Counted from the first letter of the stretch, positions 48,734 through 57,631 are shown. The stretch is 64,000 nucleotides of DNA from Mumia sp050632745 (GCF_050632745.1 NZ_JBODSD010000002.1:186001-250000); one strand, 5' to 3'. Made by a program: numbers and translations. Notes: generated by a model from the letters alone, not told the origin.

Positions 48734-49207
48734 TCACGAACCTCCCTGCTCGAAGTCCTCGGGAGTGATCTCGTCGAGGAACTCGCGGAACTTCTCGACC
48801 TCTTCCTCCTCCTCGTCGGGCACCCCCACCGACGACTCGGTCAGCACGTCCTCGTCGCAGTAGATCGGCGTCCCCGTCCGGAGCGCGAGCGCGATCGAGT
48901 CCGACGGCCGCGCCTCGACCTCCGCCCCGGAGGCGAAGACGAGCACGGCGTAGAAGACGTGGTCCTTGACCTCCGTGATGCGGACCTCGGTCAGCTCGTC
49001 GCCGAGCGCCTCGATCACGTCCTTCAGGAGGTCGTGCGTGAGGGGCCGTGGCGGCACCACTCCCTGCTGGGCGAAGGCGATCGCCGTCGCCTCGACCGCA
49101 CCGATCCAGATCGGTAGGTAGCGCGGCCCCGAGACCTCACGGAGCAGCACCAGAGGGTTGTTGGTGGGCATCTCCACCCGAACGCCGACCACATCGAGCT
49201 CCCGCAC
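48734..49207 (-). CDS. bifunctional nuclease family protein (DUF151)
   Basis: 157 residues: VRVEMPTNNPLVLLREVSGPRYLPIWIGAVEATAIAFAQQGVVPPRPLTHDLL, ARPSDSIALALRTGTPIYCDEDVL, ending acidic (EEEEEVEKFREFLDEI). The BFN-domain family has reported DNase/RNase activity in plants; in actinobacteria it is a constant member of the garA-ftsR cluster. It lies 9 bp downstream of the ftsR stop. Confidence 0.9.
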   Translation of the reverse strand: MRELDVVGVRVEMPTNNPLVLLREVSGPRYLPIWIGAVEATAIAFAQQGVVPPRPLTHDLLKDVIEALGDELTEVRITEVKDHVFYAVLVFASGAEVEARPSDSIALALRTGTPIYCDEDVLTESSVGVPDEEEEEVEKFREFLDEITPEDFEQGGS

Positions 49208-49216
49208 GACTTCAGA

Positions 49217-49942
49217 CTACCCCCGGCGACGCAGTCCGTTCTTGACGAGCATCGTGTGGAGGACCACCGAGAGGGCGGCGACGTTGCGTGCGGTCTCGTC
49301 CGCGCGTGCCGCCGAGCCGGGATCACGACGACGCCGCAGCGGCTCGACGATCTGCTCCACCATCCCCACCTCGCGGTCGGCGGCGGAGCGGAAGGACCGC
49401 AGGTGACGAGGCTCGAGCCCGAAGGCGGCCAGGTCGCCGAGCGTCTTGACGATGACGACGTCGGCCTCGGTGAAGTAGCCCGACGAGGGCGACACCAGGC
49501 CGTACTGCTCGGCCGCGTCGAGGAGCTCCTCGGCGATGCCGGTCGCCTGCAGCAGCTCGGCGCGCCGGAACCGGATGTCCTTGGGGCTGCTCGCGAACGT
49601 GTCGGGGCCCGGGAGCCCGTCGGACGACATGATCACCCGGGGCACCTGGAGCGTGCCCTCGTCGTCGGGTGCGACGACACCGCGGTCGAGGTCGTCGAGC
49701 TTCTGCCGGATGACCTTCAGCGGCCAGTACGTGTCGCGCTGCACGCGCAGCACCAGGTGCAGGCGCTCGACGTCGGCGCGCGAGAACTTGCGGTATCCCG
49801 ACGGCGTCCGCTCCGGCTCCACGAGACCCTCGGTCTCGAGGTAGCGGATCTTGGAGATCGAGATGTCCGGGAAGTCCGCGCGAAGCTCGTCGAGCACCTC
49901 CCCGATGCTCAACCGACCGGCATGCGGCGCGGGCTGGGTCAC
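49217..49942 (-). CDS. ftsR: MerR-like transcriptional regulator FtsR
   Basis: 241 residues. LSIGEVLDELRADFPDISISKIRYLETEGLVEPERTPSGYRKFSRADVERLHLVLRVQRDTYWPLKVIRQKLDDLD is the N-terminal MerR domain. The C-terminal half (FRRAELLQATGIAEELLDAAEQYGLV) is typical of FtsR. In Corynebacterium glutamicum FtsR activates ftsZ. GTG 49942 is chosen; the upstream extension has no support. It follows garA by 16 bp. Confidence 0.9.
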   Translation of the reverse strand: MTQPAPHAGRLSIGEVLDELRADFPDISISKIRYLETEGLVEPERTPSGYRKFSRADVERLHLVLRVQRDTYWPLKVIRQKLDDLDRGVVAPDDEGTLQVPRVIMSSDGLPGPDTFASSPKDIRFRRAELLQATGIAEELLDAAEQYGLVSPSSGYFTEADVVIVKTLGDLAAFGLEPRHLRSFRSAADREVGMVEQIVEPLRRRRDPGSAARADETARNVAALSVVLHTMLVKNGLRRRG

Positions 49943-49958
49943 GCTGCGCCGTCTTCGG

Positions 49959-50429
49959 TCACGACGCGGCGCCCCTCGCGGCACTCGGGTAGTACACCAG
50001 GCGGAACTTGCCGATCTGGACCTCGTCGCGGCTGTTGAGCAGCACGTCGTCGATCCGGTCGCGGTTGACGTAGGTGCCGTTGAGGCTGCCGACGTCGCTC
50101 ACCGTGAAGCCCTCCTCGGTCCGCCGGAACACCGCGTGGCGGCGCGAGACGGTCACGTCGTCGAGGAAGATGTCGCTGTCGGGGTGGCGCCCGGCGGACA
50201 CCTCGTCGGTGTCCAGCAGGAAGCGCGATCCCGCGCTCGGGCCGCGCTGGACGACCAGCAGCGCCGAGCCCGGCGGCAGCGCGTCGAGCGCCGCCGCGTC
50301 GTCCGCGCTCAGCCCGCCGCCCGACCCCAGGTCGGTGTCCGACGTCGGGGGCAACGAGATGGTCGACGTCGTCTCAGACGGGCTCTCGGGGACGTCCGGA
50401 GTCGGGTCGTCCTCGTTCGTGCGCGACAT
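49959..50429 (-). CDS. garA: FHA domain protein (GarA/OdhI-like)
   Basis: 156 residues. A disordered N-terminus (1-50) includes ETTSTISLPP, where a GarA-type phosphothreonine would lie. The FHA domain (about 55-150) has AGRHPDSDIFLDDVTVSRRHAVF and VSDVGSLNGTYVNRDRI. GarA/OdhI, when phosphorylated by PknB/G, binds its own FHA domain; unphosphorylated it inhibits 2-oxoglutarate dehydrogenase. The T-T motif here is not the usual ETTSVFRADF, so phosphorylation details may differ. Confidence 0.88.
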   Translation of the reverse strand: MSRTNEDDPTPDVPESPSETTSTISLPPTSDTDLGSGGGLSADDAAALDALPPGSALLVVQRGPSAGSRFLLDTDEVSAGRHPDSDIFLDDVTVSRRHAVFRRTEEGFTVSDVGSLNGTYVNRDRIDDVLLNSRDEVQIGKFRLVYYPSAARGAAS

Positions 50430-50547
50430 TGGCGGGGATCCCCTTCGCTACTCTCAACCCGTGCTTCAGGCTGACGGCTGTTGCAGTGAAACCTACGTGC
50501 CTGCCGGGGGGCGGTCAACCGACACACGGGACCGGCAGCGAGCCTGA

Positions 50548-50925
50548 TCAGGACTCGGTCGTCGCCCCGTACGCGGCGGCGTCCATCAGATCTTCCAGAG
50601 CCCCCGGATCGGACACGCGGACGGTGATCAGCCAGCCCTGTCCGTAGGGGTCGGAGTTGACCGTCTCGGGGCTGGACTCGAGCGCGTCGTTGACCGTGAC
50701 GATCTCGCCGGTGACGGGGGCGAACAGGTCGCTGACCGACTTCGTCGACTCGAGCTCGCCGATCACCGCGCCCGCCTCGACGGCCTCGCCGACCGCCGGC
50801 AGCGACAGGTAGACGATGTCACCGAGCTGGTCCTGCGCGTAGTCGGTGATGCCGACCGTCGCGATGTCGCCGTCGAGCCGGACCCACTCGTGGTCGGCGC
50901 TGTACTGGAGGTCTTCGGGGATCAC
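50548..50925 (-). CDS. gcvH: glycine cleavage system H protein
   Basis: 125 residues: MIPEDLQYSADHEWVRLDGDIATVGITDYAQDQLGDIVYLSLP. The lipoylated Lys is residue 62 in IGELESTKSVSDLFAPVTG; the end is GWLITVRV. It carries the aminomethyl group made by GcvP. As in many actinobacteria it is separated from gcvP and placed next to garA. GAGGAGCGAGCGTG precedes ATG 50925. Confidence 0.95.
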   Translation of the reverse strand: MIPEDLQYSADHEWVRLDGDIATVGITDYAQDQLGDIVYLSLPAVGEAVEAGAVIGELESTKSVSDLFAPVTGEIVTVNDALESSPETVNSDPYGQGWLITVRVSDPGALEDLMDAAAYGATTES

Positions 50926-50940
50926 GCTCGCTCCTCGTCG

Positions 50941-51684
50941 TCAACGTGCGGGCCGAGCGTACTCGGCCTCGCGTTCCTCGGCCAGTGCCGTGACCTCCAG
51001 AGAGTCCGTCTGATCGACGGTGACCTCTCCCCCGAGCGCCTCCACCTGGTCGGCGAGCCCGCCCCGGAACACCACGGCCTGGTCCAGCGTATGGGAGTCG
51101 CCGATCGCCTCGATCACGAAGGGCCGCTTCACCTCGCGACCGTCGATGCGCACCGCGCCCTCCGACGAGTCGGTGACGTACGACTGCGCGATCACGCGGA
51201 CCACGCCGTTGACCTGGATCGCCTCGGCACCGGCGTCGCGAAGCTCCTCGATCGCGTTGAGCAGCGTGCTCGCACCGACCGTCTGGTCGGGGTCGTCGAC
51301 CGTGATGACGACGCCCGGTCCGACGGCGGGGACCGTGCCGGCGAGCAGCGCGAGGGTGTCGGCCGCCTTGCGCGTCTCCTCGATCGCGGCCTGGTTGCGC
51401 TCGGAGCTCTGCTGCAGGCGCCGTTGCGTCGCGGACAGCTCCGCCCGCTGCTGGGTCAGCCGCTCGTCGGTGCTGTCGAGCGTCTCCAGGAGGTTGACGA
51501 GCTCGTCGCGCCGCATGCCGGCGAAGTCGTCGTCGTTCGTCGAGCGGACCTGTGTCACCGCGGCGAAGCCGAGCACGAGGAACAGCACGGCCACGACCCA
51601 CTGACCGCGGCTCGGCCGGCCCGTGAGGGCGTGCTTGACGCGCGCCCAGGCCTTGGACGAGTCGGGTGCCTTCGGCTCAGCCAT
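50941..51684 (-). CDS. DUF881 family protein
   Basis: 247 residues. One N-terminal helix (GQWVVAVLFLVLGFAAVTQVR), a coiled coil (LVNLLETLDSTDERLTQQRAELSATQRRLQQSSERNQAAIEETRKAAD), then the DUF881 domain (GPGVVITVDDP, ELRDAGAEAIQVNGVRV-like block, FVIEAIGDSHTLDQAVVFRGG). A bitopic membrane protein with an extracytoplasmic domain, always near the small basic protein. It is possibly linked to the envelope or cell division. Confidence 0.87.
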   Translation of the reverse strand: MAEPKAPDSSKAWARVKHALTGRPSRGQWVVAVLFLVLGFAAVTQVRSTNDDDFAGMRRDELVNLLETLDSTDERLTQQRAELSATQRRLQQSSERNQAAIEETRKAADTLALLAGTVPAVGPGVVITVDDPDQTVGASTLLNAIEELRDAGAEAIQVNGVVRVIAQSYVTDSSEGAVRIDGREVKRPFVIEAIGDSHTLDQAVVFRGGLADQVEALGGEVTVDQTDSLEVTALAEEREAEYARPAR

Positions 51685-51723
51685 GCTGTCCTCCTCTCGG
51701 GCCCACCCTAGGCACGGCTCACC

Positions 51724-52056
51724 TCACGCATGGAAGAGATGCCTCCGGATCGCCGCGGCGTTGGAGAAGATCCGGATGCCGAGGACGACGATGACGCCGG
51801 TCGACAGCTGAGATCCGACGCCGAGCTGGTCTCCGACGAACACGATGAGCGCCGCGATCAGGACGTTGGAGATGAACGAGACCACGAAGACCTTGTCGTC
51901 GAAGCGCCCGTCGAGGTACGCGCGGATCGCGCCGAAGACCGCGTCGAGCGCGGCGACGACCGCGATCGGGAGGTACGGCTGGAGACCGGCGGGCACGGTG
52001 GGCTCGAAGATGAGGCCCAGGGCGACTCCGACCACGAGTCCGAGGACGGCGATCAC
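51724..52056 (-). CDS. small basic protein Sbp (DUF1290)
   Basis: 110 residues, three helices: VIAVLGLVVGVALGLIFEP, YLPIAVVAALDAVFGAIRAYLDGRFDDKVFVVSFISNVLIAALIVFVG, and VIVVLGIRIFSNAAAIRRHLF. Conserved AALDAVFGAIRA is the family signature. In Firmicutes sbp lies next to ftsZ. GTG 52056 overlaps the DUF881 stop by 4 bp. Confidence 0.9.
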   Translation of the reverse strand: MIAVLGLVVGVALGLIFEPTVPAGLQPYLPIAVVAALDAVFGAIRAYLDGRFDDKVFVVSFISNVLIAALIVFVGDQLGVGSQLSTGVIVVLGIRIFSNAAAIRRHLFHA

Positions 52057-52901
52057 TTCTTCGGCACCTCCAGCACCTTGGCGTGGCGGATCGTGGACGC
52101 CCGGCGCGGTGCGGCGGGGAGCGTGACCTCGTCGCGCCCGCTGACGTCGAACCGCATGCCGAAATTCTGCCTCAGGTCGGTCCACGTCTGGGCGGCGGGC
52201 GTCTCGACGAAGTTCCCCGGGAGCGTACGCGGGTTGCCGATCGCGGTCACCACGTACGGGCTGGTGAGCGAGCGGTAGTTGACCGTGATGCCCTCGCCCG
52301 CCGAACGGATCGACGACATCGCCGTGAGCCGGTTGCCGTTGATCGCGATCGCCTCGGCGCCGGCCTGCCACAGCCCGTTGACGAGGAGCTGGAGGTCCTT
52401 GTCCCGGACACGGGCGAGGGGACGGTCGTCGGCGTCGGGCGCGCTGTCGACCGTCACCCGCAGCGCAGGCCCGGTCACCGCGACGGTGCCGACGACGGCG
52501 CGCTGCTCCTGCGCCCGGGCCAGCGCCTCGGACCCGGACTGCTGGCGCCGCAGCCGGGAGACCGAGCTCGTCAGCTCCGACACCTCCTGCTGGTGCGTCG
52601 CGATGTCGGACTTGCGCTGCTCGATCTGGCGGCTCAGCACCGCCCGCTCGGTCTCGGCCTCCGGGCGGTTCGCCCGGGTCTGGAGCACCGCGAGGGTGAT
52701 GAGGAGTGCGAAGAACGCGACCACCGCGATCGCCGCCAGGCGGCCGCGCGTGGTGCGCGCGTGGGGGGCGTGCGTGTAGTAGTCGTCGTCCAGGGGGCGG
52801 TCGATGATGTTCTGCAGGAGCGTCATCGAGTTGCCCGTGGCGTCGGCGGACGGCACGCCCCCCGGTGCCGGACCTGCTCCCCCCGTACGACGCTCCGCCA
52901 C
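52053..52901 (-). CDS. DUF881 family protein
   Basis: 282 residues. Residues 1-55 cytoplasmic, one helix (LAAIAVVAFFALLITLAVLQTR), coiled coil (LSRQIEQRKSDIATHQQEVSELTSSVSRLRRQQ), then the DUF881 domain (VTGPALRVTVDSAPDAD, LVNGLWQAGAEAIAINGNRLTAMSSIRSAGEGITVN). Paralogue of the gene at 50941; the two flank the small basic protein, as in other actinobacteria. GTG 52901 starts it, 10 bp after the pgsA-like stop. Confidence 0.87.
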   Translation of the reverse strand: MAERRTGGAGPAPGGVPSADATGNSMTLLQNIIDRPLDDDYYTHAPHARTTRGRLAAIAVVAFFALLITLAVLQTRANRPEAETERAVLSRQIEQRKSDIATHQQEVSELTSSVSRLRRQQSGSEALARAQEQRAVVGTVAVTGPALRVTVDSAPDADDRPLARVRDKDLQLLVNGLWQAGAEAIAINGNRLTAMSSIRSAGEGITVNYRSLTSPYVVTAIGNPRTLPGNFVETPAAQTWTDLRQNFGMRFDVSGRDEVTLPAAPRRASTIRHAKVLEVPKK

Positions 52902-52910
52902 GCGTCTCTC

Positions 52911-53510
52911 CTAGCGCGCCTTCACCGGCGGCACGGTCGCCATCAGGCGCCGCACCTGCCAGACGTACAGGAGGCCGGCCCACCAGTACAGCGCGACGCC
53001 CCAGATCGCGAACGCCCACCCGAACACCCGGGCCAGCCCCGCGACGGTGCCGGTGTCGTCGCCGAGGAGCAGCAGCGGGAACGCGTACAGCAGGCCCGCG
53101 GTCGCGGCCTTGCCGAGGAAGTGGACCGGCAGCGAGCTGTAGCCCCGGGTGCGCAGGAACGGCACGAGCGAGAAGAGCATCACGTCGCGCAGCGGGAGCA
53201 GGAGCGCCAGCCACCACGGGATGATGTCGCGCATCGCGAGACCGAAGACGACCGCCAGGATGTACATCCGGTCGGCGATGGGGTCGAGCAGCGCGCCGAC
53301 CTTGGAGGTCTGCCCCAGCCGCCGCGCGAGGTAGCCGTCGAGGTAGTCGGTGACGCCCGAGATCACCAGCACGACGAGCGCCAGGACGTCGGCCTCCGGA
53401 CCGAGGACCAGCCACAGGAACAACGGCACCCCGAGCAGGCGCAGGACGCTCAGCGCATTGGGGATCGTCAGGACACGCTCGGCACTCGAGGCGTTCGGGG
53501 CGGCGGTCAC
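52911..53510 (-). CDS. CDP-alcohol phosphatidyltransferase
   Basis: 199 residues with five to six helices. The catalytic motif D-x2-D-G-x2-A-R-x8-G-x3-D-x3-D is complete in DYLDGYLARRLGQTSKVGALLDPIADR. The family includes PgsA and cardiolipin/phosphatidylinositol phosphate synthases. Position before DUF881-sbp-gcvH is conserved in actinobacteria. The exact phospholipid made cannot be read from the sequence. Confidence 0.88.
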   Translation of the reverse strand: MTAAPNASSAERVLTIPNALSVLRLLGVPLFLWLVLGPEADVLALVVLVISGVTDYLDGYLARRLGQTSKVGALLDPIADRMYILAVVFGLAMRDIIPWWLALLLPLRDVMLFSLVPFLRTRGYSSLPVHFLGKAATAGLLYAFPLLLLGDDTGTVAGLARVFGWAFAIWGVALYWWAGLLYVWQVRRLMATVPPVKAR

Positions 53511-53675
53511 TGGGTTCCTTCACTCGGCTGCGTCGGCGACGCGGGTCTCACGGGCGCCACCAAGACTAACTGCTGGCCGTGCAGGCTCCGCGGATCGCCT
53601 GGTGAACCCCGCGCTTGCACCCGGATGAGGGCTGAGAGACTGTGAGGACAACTCAAGAGAATCGATGGAGGACAC
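53511..53675. other. divergent intergenic region of pgsA-like gene and sodA
   Basis: 165 bp between the two start codons. GAGGACACGTG just before 53676 is the ribosome site of the superoxide dismutase gene. No clear operator or leaderless box is seen. Confidence 0.4.
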
Positions 53676-54299
53676 GTGGCTGACTACACCCTGCCCGATC
53701 TGCCGTACGACTACGGAGCTCTCGAGCCGTACATCTCCGGCAAGATCATGGAGCTGCACCACAGCAAGCACCACCAGGCCTACGTCACCGGCGCCAACAC
53801 GGCGCTGGAGCAGATGGCCGAGGCGCGCGACAAGGACTCGCTCGGGACCGTCAACCTGCTCGAGAAGAACCTCGCGTTCAACCTCGCCGGGCACGTGAAC
53901 CACTCGGTGTTCTGGCCGAACATGTCCCCCGACGGCGGCGACAAGCCGGACGGCGAGCTCGGGTCCGCGATCGACAACTTCTTCGGGTCGTTCGACAAGT
54001 TCCGGGCCCAGTTCGAGGCGAGCGCGCTCGGCATCCAGGGCTCCGGCTGGTCGATCCTCGCCTGGGAGACGCTGGGTCAGCGTCCGATCATCTGCCAGCT
54101 CTACGACCACCAGGGCAACCTGCCGGTCGGTCTGGTCCCGCTGCTCATGCTCGACATGTGGGAGCACGCGTTCTACCTGCAGTACCAGAACGTGAAGGCC
54201 GACTACGTGAAGGCCTGGTGGAACATCGTCAACTGGGCCGACGTCCAGGCCCGCTTCGAGGCGGCACGCACCAACACCACGACGCTCTACACGCCGTGA
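53676..54299 (+). CDS. sodA: superoxide dismutase (Fe/Mn type)
   Basis: 207 residues: YTLPDLPYDYGALEPYISGKIMELHHSKHHQAYV gives the first His ligand, NLAGHVNHSVFWPNM the second, and LLMLDMWEHAFYLQYQN the Asp and last His. Converts superoxide to peroxide and oxygen. The residues do not settle iron versus manganese. GTG 53676 follows GGAGG. No signal peptide. Confidence 0.95.
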   Translation: MADYTLPDLPYDYGALEPYISGKIMELHHSKHHQAYVTGANTALEQMAEARDKDSLGTVNLLEKNLAFNLAGHVNHSVFWPNMSPDGGDKPDGELGSAIDNFFGSFDKFRAQFEASALGIQGSGWSILAWETLGQRPIICQLYDHQGNLPVGLVPLLMLDMWEHAFYLQYQNVKADYVKAWWNIVNWADVQARFEAARTNTTTLYTP

Positions 54300-54309
54300 C
54301 GTCGACTGC

Positions 54310-54339
54310 GCGCTGACGAGGCGCCAGCCGCGTCAGCGC
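54310..54339. terminator. bidirectional terminator hairpin between sodA and copD-ctaG
   Basis: GCGCTGACG (54310-54318) and CGTCAGCGC (54331-54339) form a perfect 9-bp stem with a 12-nt loop. The stop codon of the minus-strand gene (54333-54335) lies in the right arm. Confidence 0.6.
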
Positions 54340-56390
54340 TCGGGAGCCCGGTCGGCCTTCGGGTCGGTCCGGGCTCCTGTCGTCTCCGCGCCCGGCGGCC
54401 GTCCCTCGGCGAGCCTCGCGAGGTAGGCGTTGTACGCCGCCAGGTCGGCGTCCTCGTTCTTGCTCGCCGAGCGGTCCAGCCGCGCCGCCTCCCGCGAGTC
54501 CGAGCGGAACCACTGCACGAACAGCGCGCCCATCACGAGCACCAGCGGGACCTCGCCCATCGCCCACGCGATGCCGCCGCCGAGGTACTGGTCGGCGAGC
54601 AGGTCGGACGCGTACGGCAGGCCGAGCGACAGGTAGTAGTCGCCGGCGATCACCGTCGTCATCGCCATCAGCGCGATCGAGAAGAACGCGTGGAACGGGA
54701 TCGTGACGAGCAGGATCACGAACCGCCACAGCGGCGCGAGCCGCCGCGGCGAGGGGTCGACGCCGATGATCACGTAGTAGAACAGCGATCCGGCCGCCAG
54801 GAAGTGCAGCTCCATCAGCCCGTGCCCGATGTGGCTCTCCATCGCCATCTCGAACAGCGGGGTGAAGTAGAGCCCGTACAGGCTGCCGACGAACACGACC
54901 GCCGCGAACAGCGGGAACGTGACGACCTTGACGAACCGCGAGTGCAGCAGCGAGACGAGCATGGCGCGCGGCGACACGTCGCCCTTCTGGCGCGGCCCGG
55001 GCAGCGTCCGCAGCGCCAGCGTCACCGGCGCGCCGAGGACGAGCAGGATCGGCGCGACCATGCTCAGGACCATGTGCGAGACCATGTGCGCGCTGAAGAG
55101 CACGTGCGAGTAGACGCCGAGCCCGCCGAACGTGGCCCACGCGACCATCACCAGGCCGGCCATCCAGGCGAGGGTGCGGCCCACCGGCCAGTGGTCGCCC
55201 CGGCGGCGCATGACGCGCAGCCCCGCGACGTACAGGGCGAGGCCGAGGCCCACGACCGCCAGGCCGACACCGTTGGGGGTGAAACCCCACACCAGCCGCC
55301 AGAGCGTCGGCTCCGGTGGGATCGCACCGCCGAGGATCGCCTCGGCCGGGCTCTGGTAGAGGTCGGCCGGGCGCGGCGTCGGGGTGCGCGACAGCGCGAC
55401 CGCGACCGCGACCGTCATGCCCATCACGATCAGCTCGACCGCGGCGACCCTGAGGAAGAGGAACCGGGCGCGTCCGTGCGCGGGGCCCTCGTCCTCGAGC
55501 CCGTCGGCCTGCTCGAGCGCGACGACCGTACGACGCCGGTGCACGAGCCCGAACGCCGCGAGCACGGCGAAGGCGGTGACCTTCGCCCACACGAGCATCG
55601 CGTACTGCGAGTCGAGGTCGCCGAGGCCCTGGATGCGGGTGGCCGCGTTGACGACGCCCGAGACGCCGATGATCGCGACGCACCACAGCGCGAGCGTCGA
55701 GAAGCGTGCGACGCCTGCCGGCAGCCGGCGGCTCCCCCGGACCGCGATCCAGGCCAGGCCCGCGAGCCCGCCGACCCACAGCGCCGCGCCGACGAGGTGG
55801 AGCAGGAGGCTGACGACGGCGAGGTCGTGCGACCCGGAGCCCGCCGAGTGACCGGACAGCGCCTGGGGGACGAACCCGCCGAGCGCCAGACCCAGCAGCA
55901 GCGCAGCCGCCCGCACGCTGAAGGTCCGCCGCGCGAGCACGGCGACGAGGAGGGCGATCACCGCCTGCGCGACCAGCGCCCAGCCCAGCTCGGTCCCGTC
56001 GAAGAACTGCGTGAGGACGCTCCACGACAGCTGGTCGACCGGGATGAGGAGGAGGTCGGCCGCGTTCAGGGCGAAGAGGACGAGGGTGACGCCCGCCCAC
56101 ACGAACGCCGCGGCCGACGCGCGACGCAGCGCGCGGGCCGACAACCCCTGGACGTCGTGGGCGCTGGAGGGGAGCAGGAACGCCGCCGTCACGAGGAACC
56201 CGGCCGTCGCCAGGCCCGCGAGGTCGCCCAGCACCTTCACGACCGGGATCGACCAGCCGACGAAGGACCCGGGGTCCGGGATGCCGGGAGCGGGCGGCTC
56301 CGGCGCCGCTCCCCCGACCACCATCGCCACGTACAGCGTCGCGAACGTCGCGAGGAACGCCCCGAGAGCCCAGCGTGCGGGCGCGGCCAT
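54333..56390 (-). CDS. CopD-CtaG fusion membrane protein (copper import / cytochrome oxidase assembly)
   Basis: 685 residues with about fifteen helices. The N-terminal half (to about 330) is CopD-like: HDVQGLSARALRRASAAAFVWAGVT, LLLHLVGAALWVGGLAGLAW with His for copper. The second half (about 370-640) is CtaG-like (caa3_CtaG): GVYSHVLFSAHMVSHMVLSMVAPILLVLGAP and MESHIGHGLMELHFLAAGSLFYYVIIG. A known actinobacterial fusion supplying copper to cytochrome oxidase. ATG 56390 overlaps the CopC stop by one base. Confidence 0.9.
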   Translation of the reverse strand: MAAPARWALGAFLATFATLYVAMVVGGAAPEPPAPGIPDPGSFVGWSIPVVKVLGDLAGLATAGFLVTAAFLLPSSAHDVQGLSARALRRASAAAFVWAGVTLVLFALNAADLLLIPVDQLSWSVLTQFFDGTELGWALVAQAVIALLVAVLARRTFSVRAAALLLGLALGGFVPQALSGHSAGSGSHDLAVVSLLLHLVGAALWVGGLAGLAWIAVRGSRRLPAGVARFSTLALWCVAIIGVSGVVNAATRIQGLGDLDSQYAMLVWAKVTAFAVLAAFGLVHRRRTVVALEQADGLEDEGPAHGRARFLFLRVAAVELIVMGMTVAVAVALSRTPTPRPADLYQSPAEAILGGAIPPEPTLWRLVWGFTPNGVGLAVVGLGLALYVAGLRVMRRRGDHWPVGRTLAWMAGLVMVAWATFGGLGVYSHVLFSAHMVSHMVLSMVAPILLVLGAPVTLALRTLPGPRQKGDVSPRAMLVSLLHSRFVKVVTFPLFAAVVFVGSLYGLYFTPLFEMAMESHIGHGLMELHFLAAGSLFYYVIIGVDPSPRRLAPLWRFVILLVTIPFHAFFSIALMAMTTVIAGDYYLSLGLPYASDLLADQYLGGGIAWAMGEVPLVLVMGALFVQWFRSDSREAARLDRSASKNEDADLAAYNAYLARLAEGRPPGAETTGARTDPKADRAPER

Positions 56391-56926
56391 CACTTCTCCT
56401 CCTTCTCCTCCCGGCGCCGCGGCCACAGCAGCAGCGCCGCAGCAGCGACGACTCCCGCCGCGCCCCACAGGAAGTGTGCGCGGTGCTCGTGGAGGAAGCT
56501 CGCGTCGTCGGCTCCCTCGTCGTCCCGGGTCTTCTCGACGGTACGCCCCTCGGTCACGGTGAAGTACACCGAGCCGCTGATCGGGTGCCCGTCGGCGGAG
56601 ACCACGCGGTAGGAGGCGCGGTACTCCCCCGCGATCCCGGCATCGGTCAGCGCCGCCCGGACCGCGGTGTCGTCGGTACGGGCGTCACCCGCGGTGACCT
56701 TCGTCCCGTCCGGCGCCTCGACCGCGACGTACGCCGGAGTCGTGACGTTCTCGTTGAAGGTGAAGACGATCTCGGAGGGCAGGGTGGCGACGGTGGAGCC
56801 GTCCTCGGGCGAGGTGGAGACGAGGACGGCGTGGCCGACCGCCGCCGGGCTGCTGACCAGCAGCAGCCCGACGACGGCGATGCAGGCGAGCGCGACGCGG
56901 CGCAGCCTGCGGAGGGCGGTGCTCAT
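56390..56926 (-). CDS. copC: copper resistance protein CopC
   Basis: 178 residues: signal peptide (RRVALACIAVVGLLLVSSPAAVG), mature N-terminal His in HAVLVSTSPEDGSTVATLPSEIVFTFNE, and second copper site in VVSADGHPISGSVYFTV. A C-terminal helix (FLWGAAGVVAAAALLLW) anchors it. Binds Cu(II) outside the membrane for the CopD domain encoded next. It overlaps ycnI by 4 bp. Confidence 0.92.
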   Translation of the reverse strand: MSTALRRLRRVALACIAVVGLLLVSSPAAVGHAVLVSTSPEDGSTVATLPSEIVFTFNENVTTPAYVAVEAPDGTKVTAGDARTDDTAVRAALTDAGIAGEYRASYRVVSADGHPISGSVYFTVTEGRTVEKTRDDEGADDASFLHEHRAHFLWGAAGVVAAAALLLWPRRREEKEEK

Positions 56927-57594
56927 GGGTTGCGCGGCCTCCGGCGGACGAGGCTCGCCCCCAGGGCACCGAGCGCGAGCGCCAGGACGGCGATGCCGCC
57001 GACGAGCCAGCCGTCGACGCCCTCGGACGCGTCGTCCGCGGCTGCCTCGTCGGAGGCCGTGTCGTCGGACGCCGTGTCCGCGCCGTGCGCCCCGTGACCG
57101 TCCTCGGTGGCCTCGGCGAGCGTGACGACCGGGGCGGGCCGCTCCGGCTCCTCGCCGCTCTCCGGGGTCGGCTGGTCCCACGCGACCGTGCTGCCGTCGG
57201 AGTACGTCTGGGTCGCGGGGAACTCGAGGGTGTCGACGTCGGTCGGCATCGGCCCGACCCGCAGGTCGAAGACGTCGAACTCGCCCGGCGCGATGCCGAC
57301 GCCCTTCTCGGCGGTCCAGGTGACCGACGTCCCCTCGACCTGGGTGACGGTCCAGCCGGGCTTGGTCCGGGTGGCGACGTACTCGAAGTCGGCGCCTTCG
57401 GGGAAGGTGACGGTCAGGGCGGTCGTGCTGGCGGTGTCGGACTCGGTCGGGACGCGGAACGACAGGGTGGACCAGCCGCCCTTGGTGGCGTCCGGCGCGT
57501 CGACGCCGACGTGCGCGGAGGCGGGGGCGACGCCGGCGAGGACGAGGGCTGCGGCTCCGGCGAGCATGCCGGAGCGCAGGACGAACTTCTTCAT
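56923..57594 (-). CDS. YcnI-like copper-binding protein (DUF1775)
   Basis: 223 residues: signal peptide (KKFVLRSGMLAGAAALVLAGVAPASA) with AHVGVDAPDATKGGWSTLSFRVPTESDT right after the cleavage site, where His and a Trp bind copper in YcnI. The acidic linker DTASDDTASDEAAADDASEG is followed by a C-terminal helix (WLVGGIAVLALALGALGASLV). It belongs with CopC-CopD in one operon. Confidence 0.9.
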   Translation of the reverse strand: MKKFVLRSGMLAGAAALVLAGVAPASAHVGVDAPDATKGGWSTLSFRVPTESDTASTTALTVTFPEGADFEYVATRTKPGWTVTQVEGTSVTWTAEKGVGIAPGEFDVFDLRVGPMPTDVDTLEFPATQTYSDGSTVAWDQPTPESGEEPERPAPVVTLAEATEDGHGAHGADTASDDTASDEAAADDASEGVDGWLVGGIAVLALALGALGASLVRRRPRNP

Positions 57595-57631
57595 GACAGT
57601 GCTTTCTGCTCGATGGGGGTGCGTGACGGGG

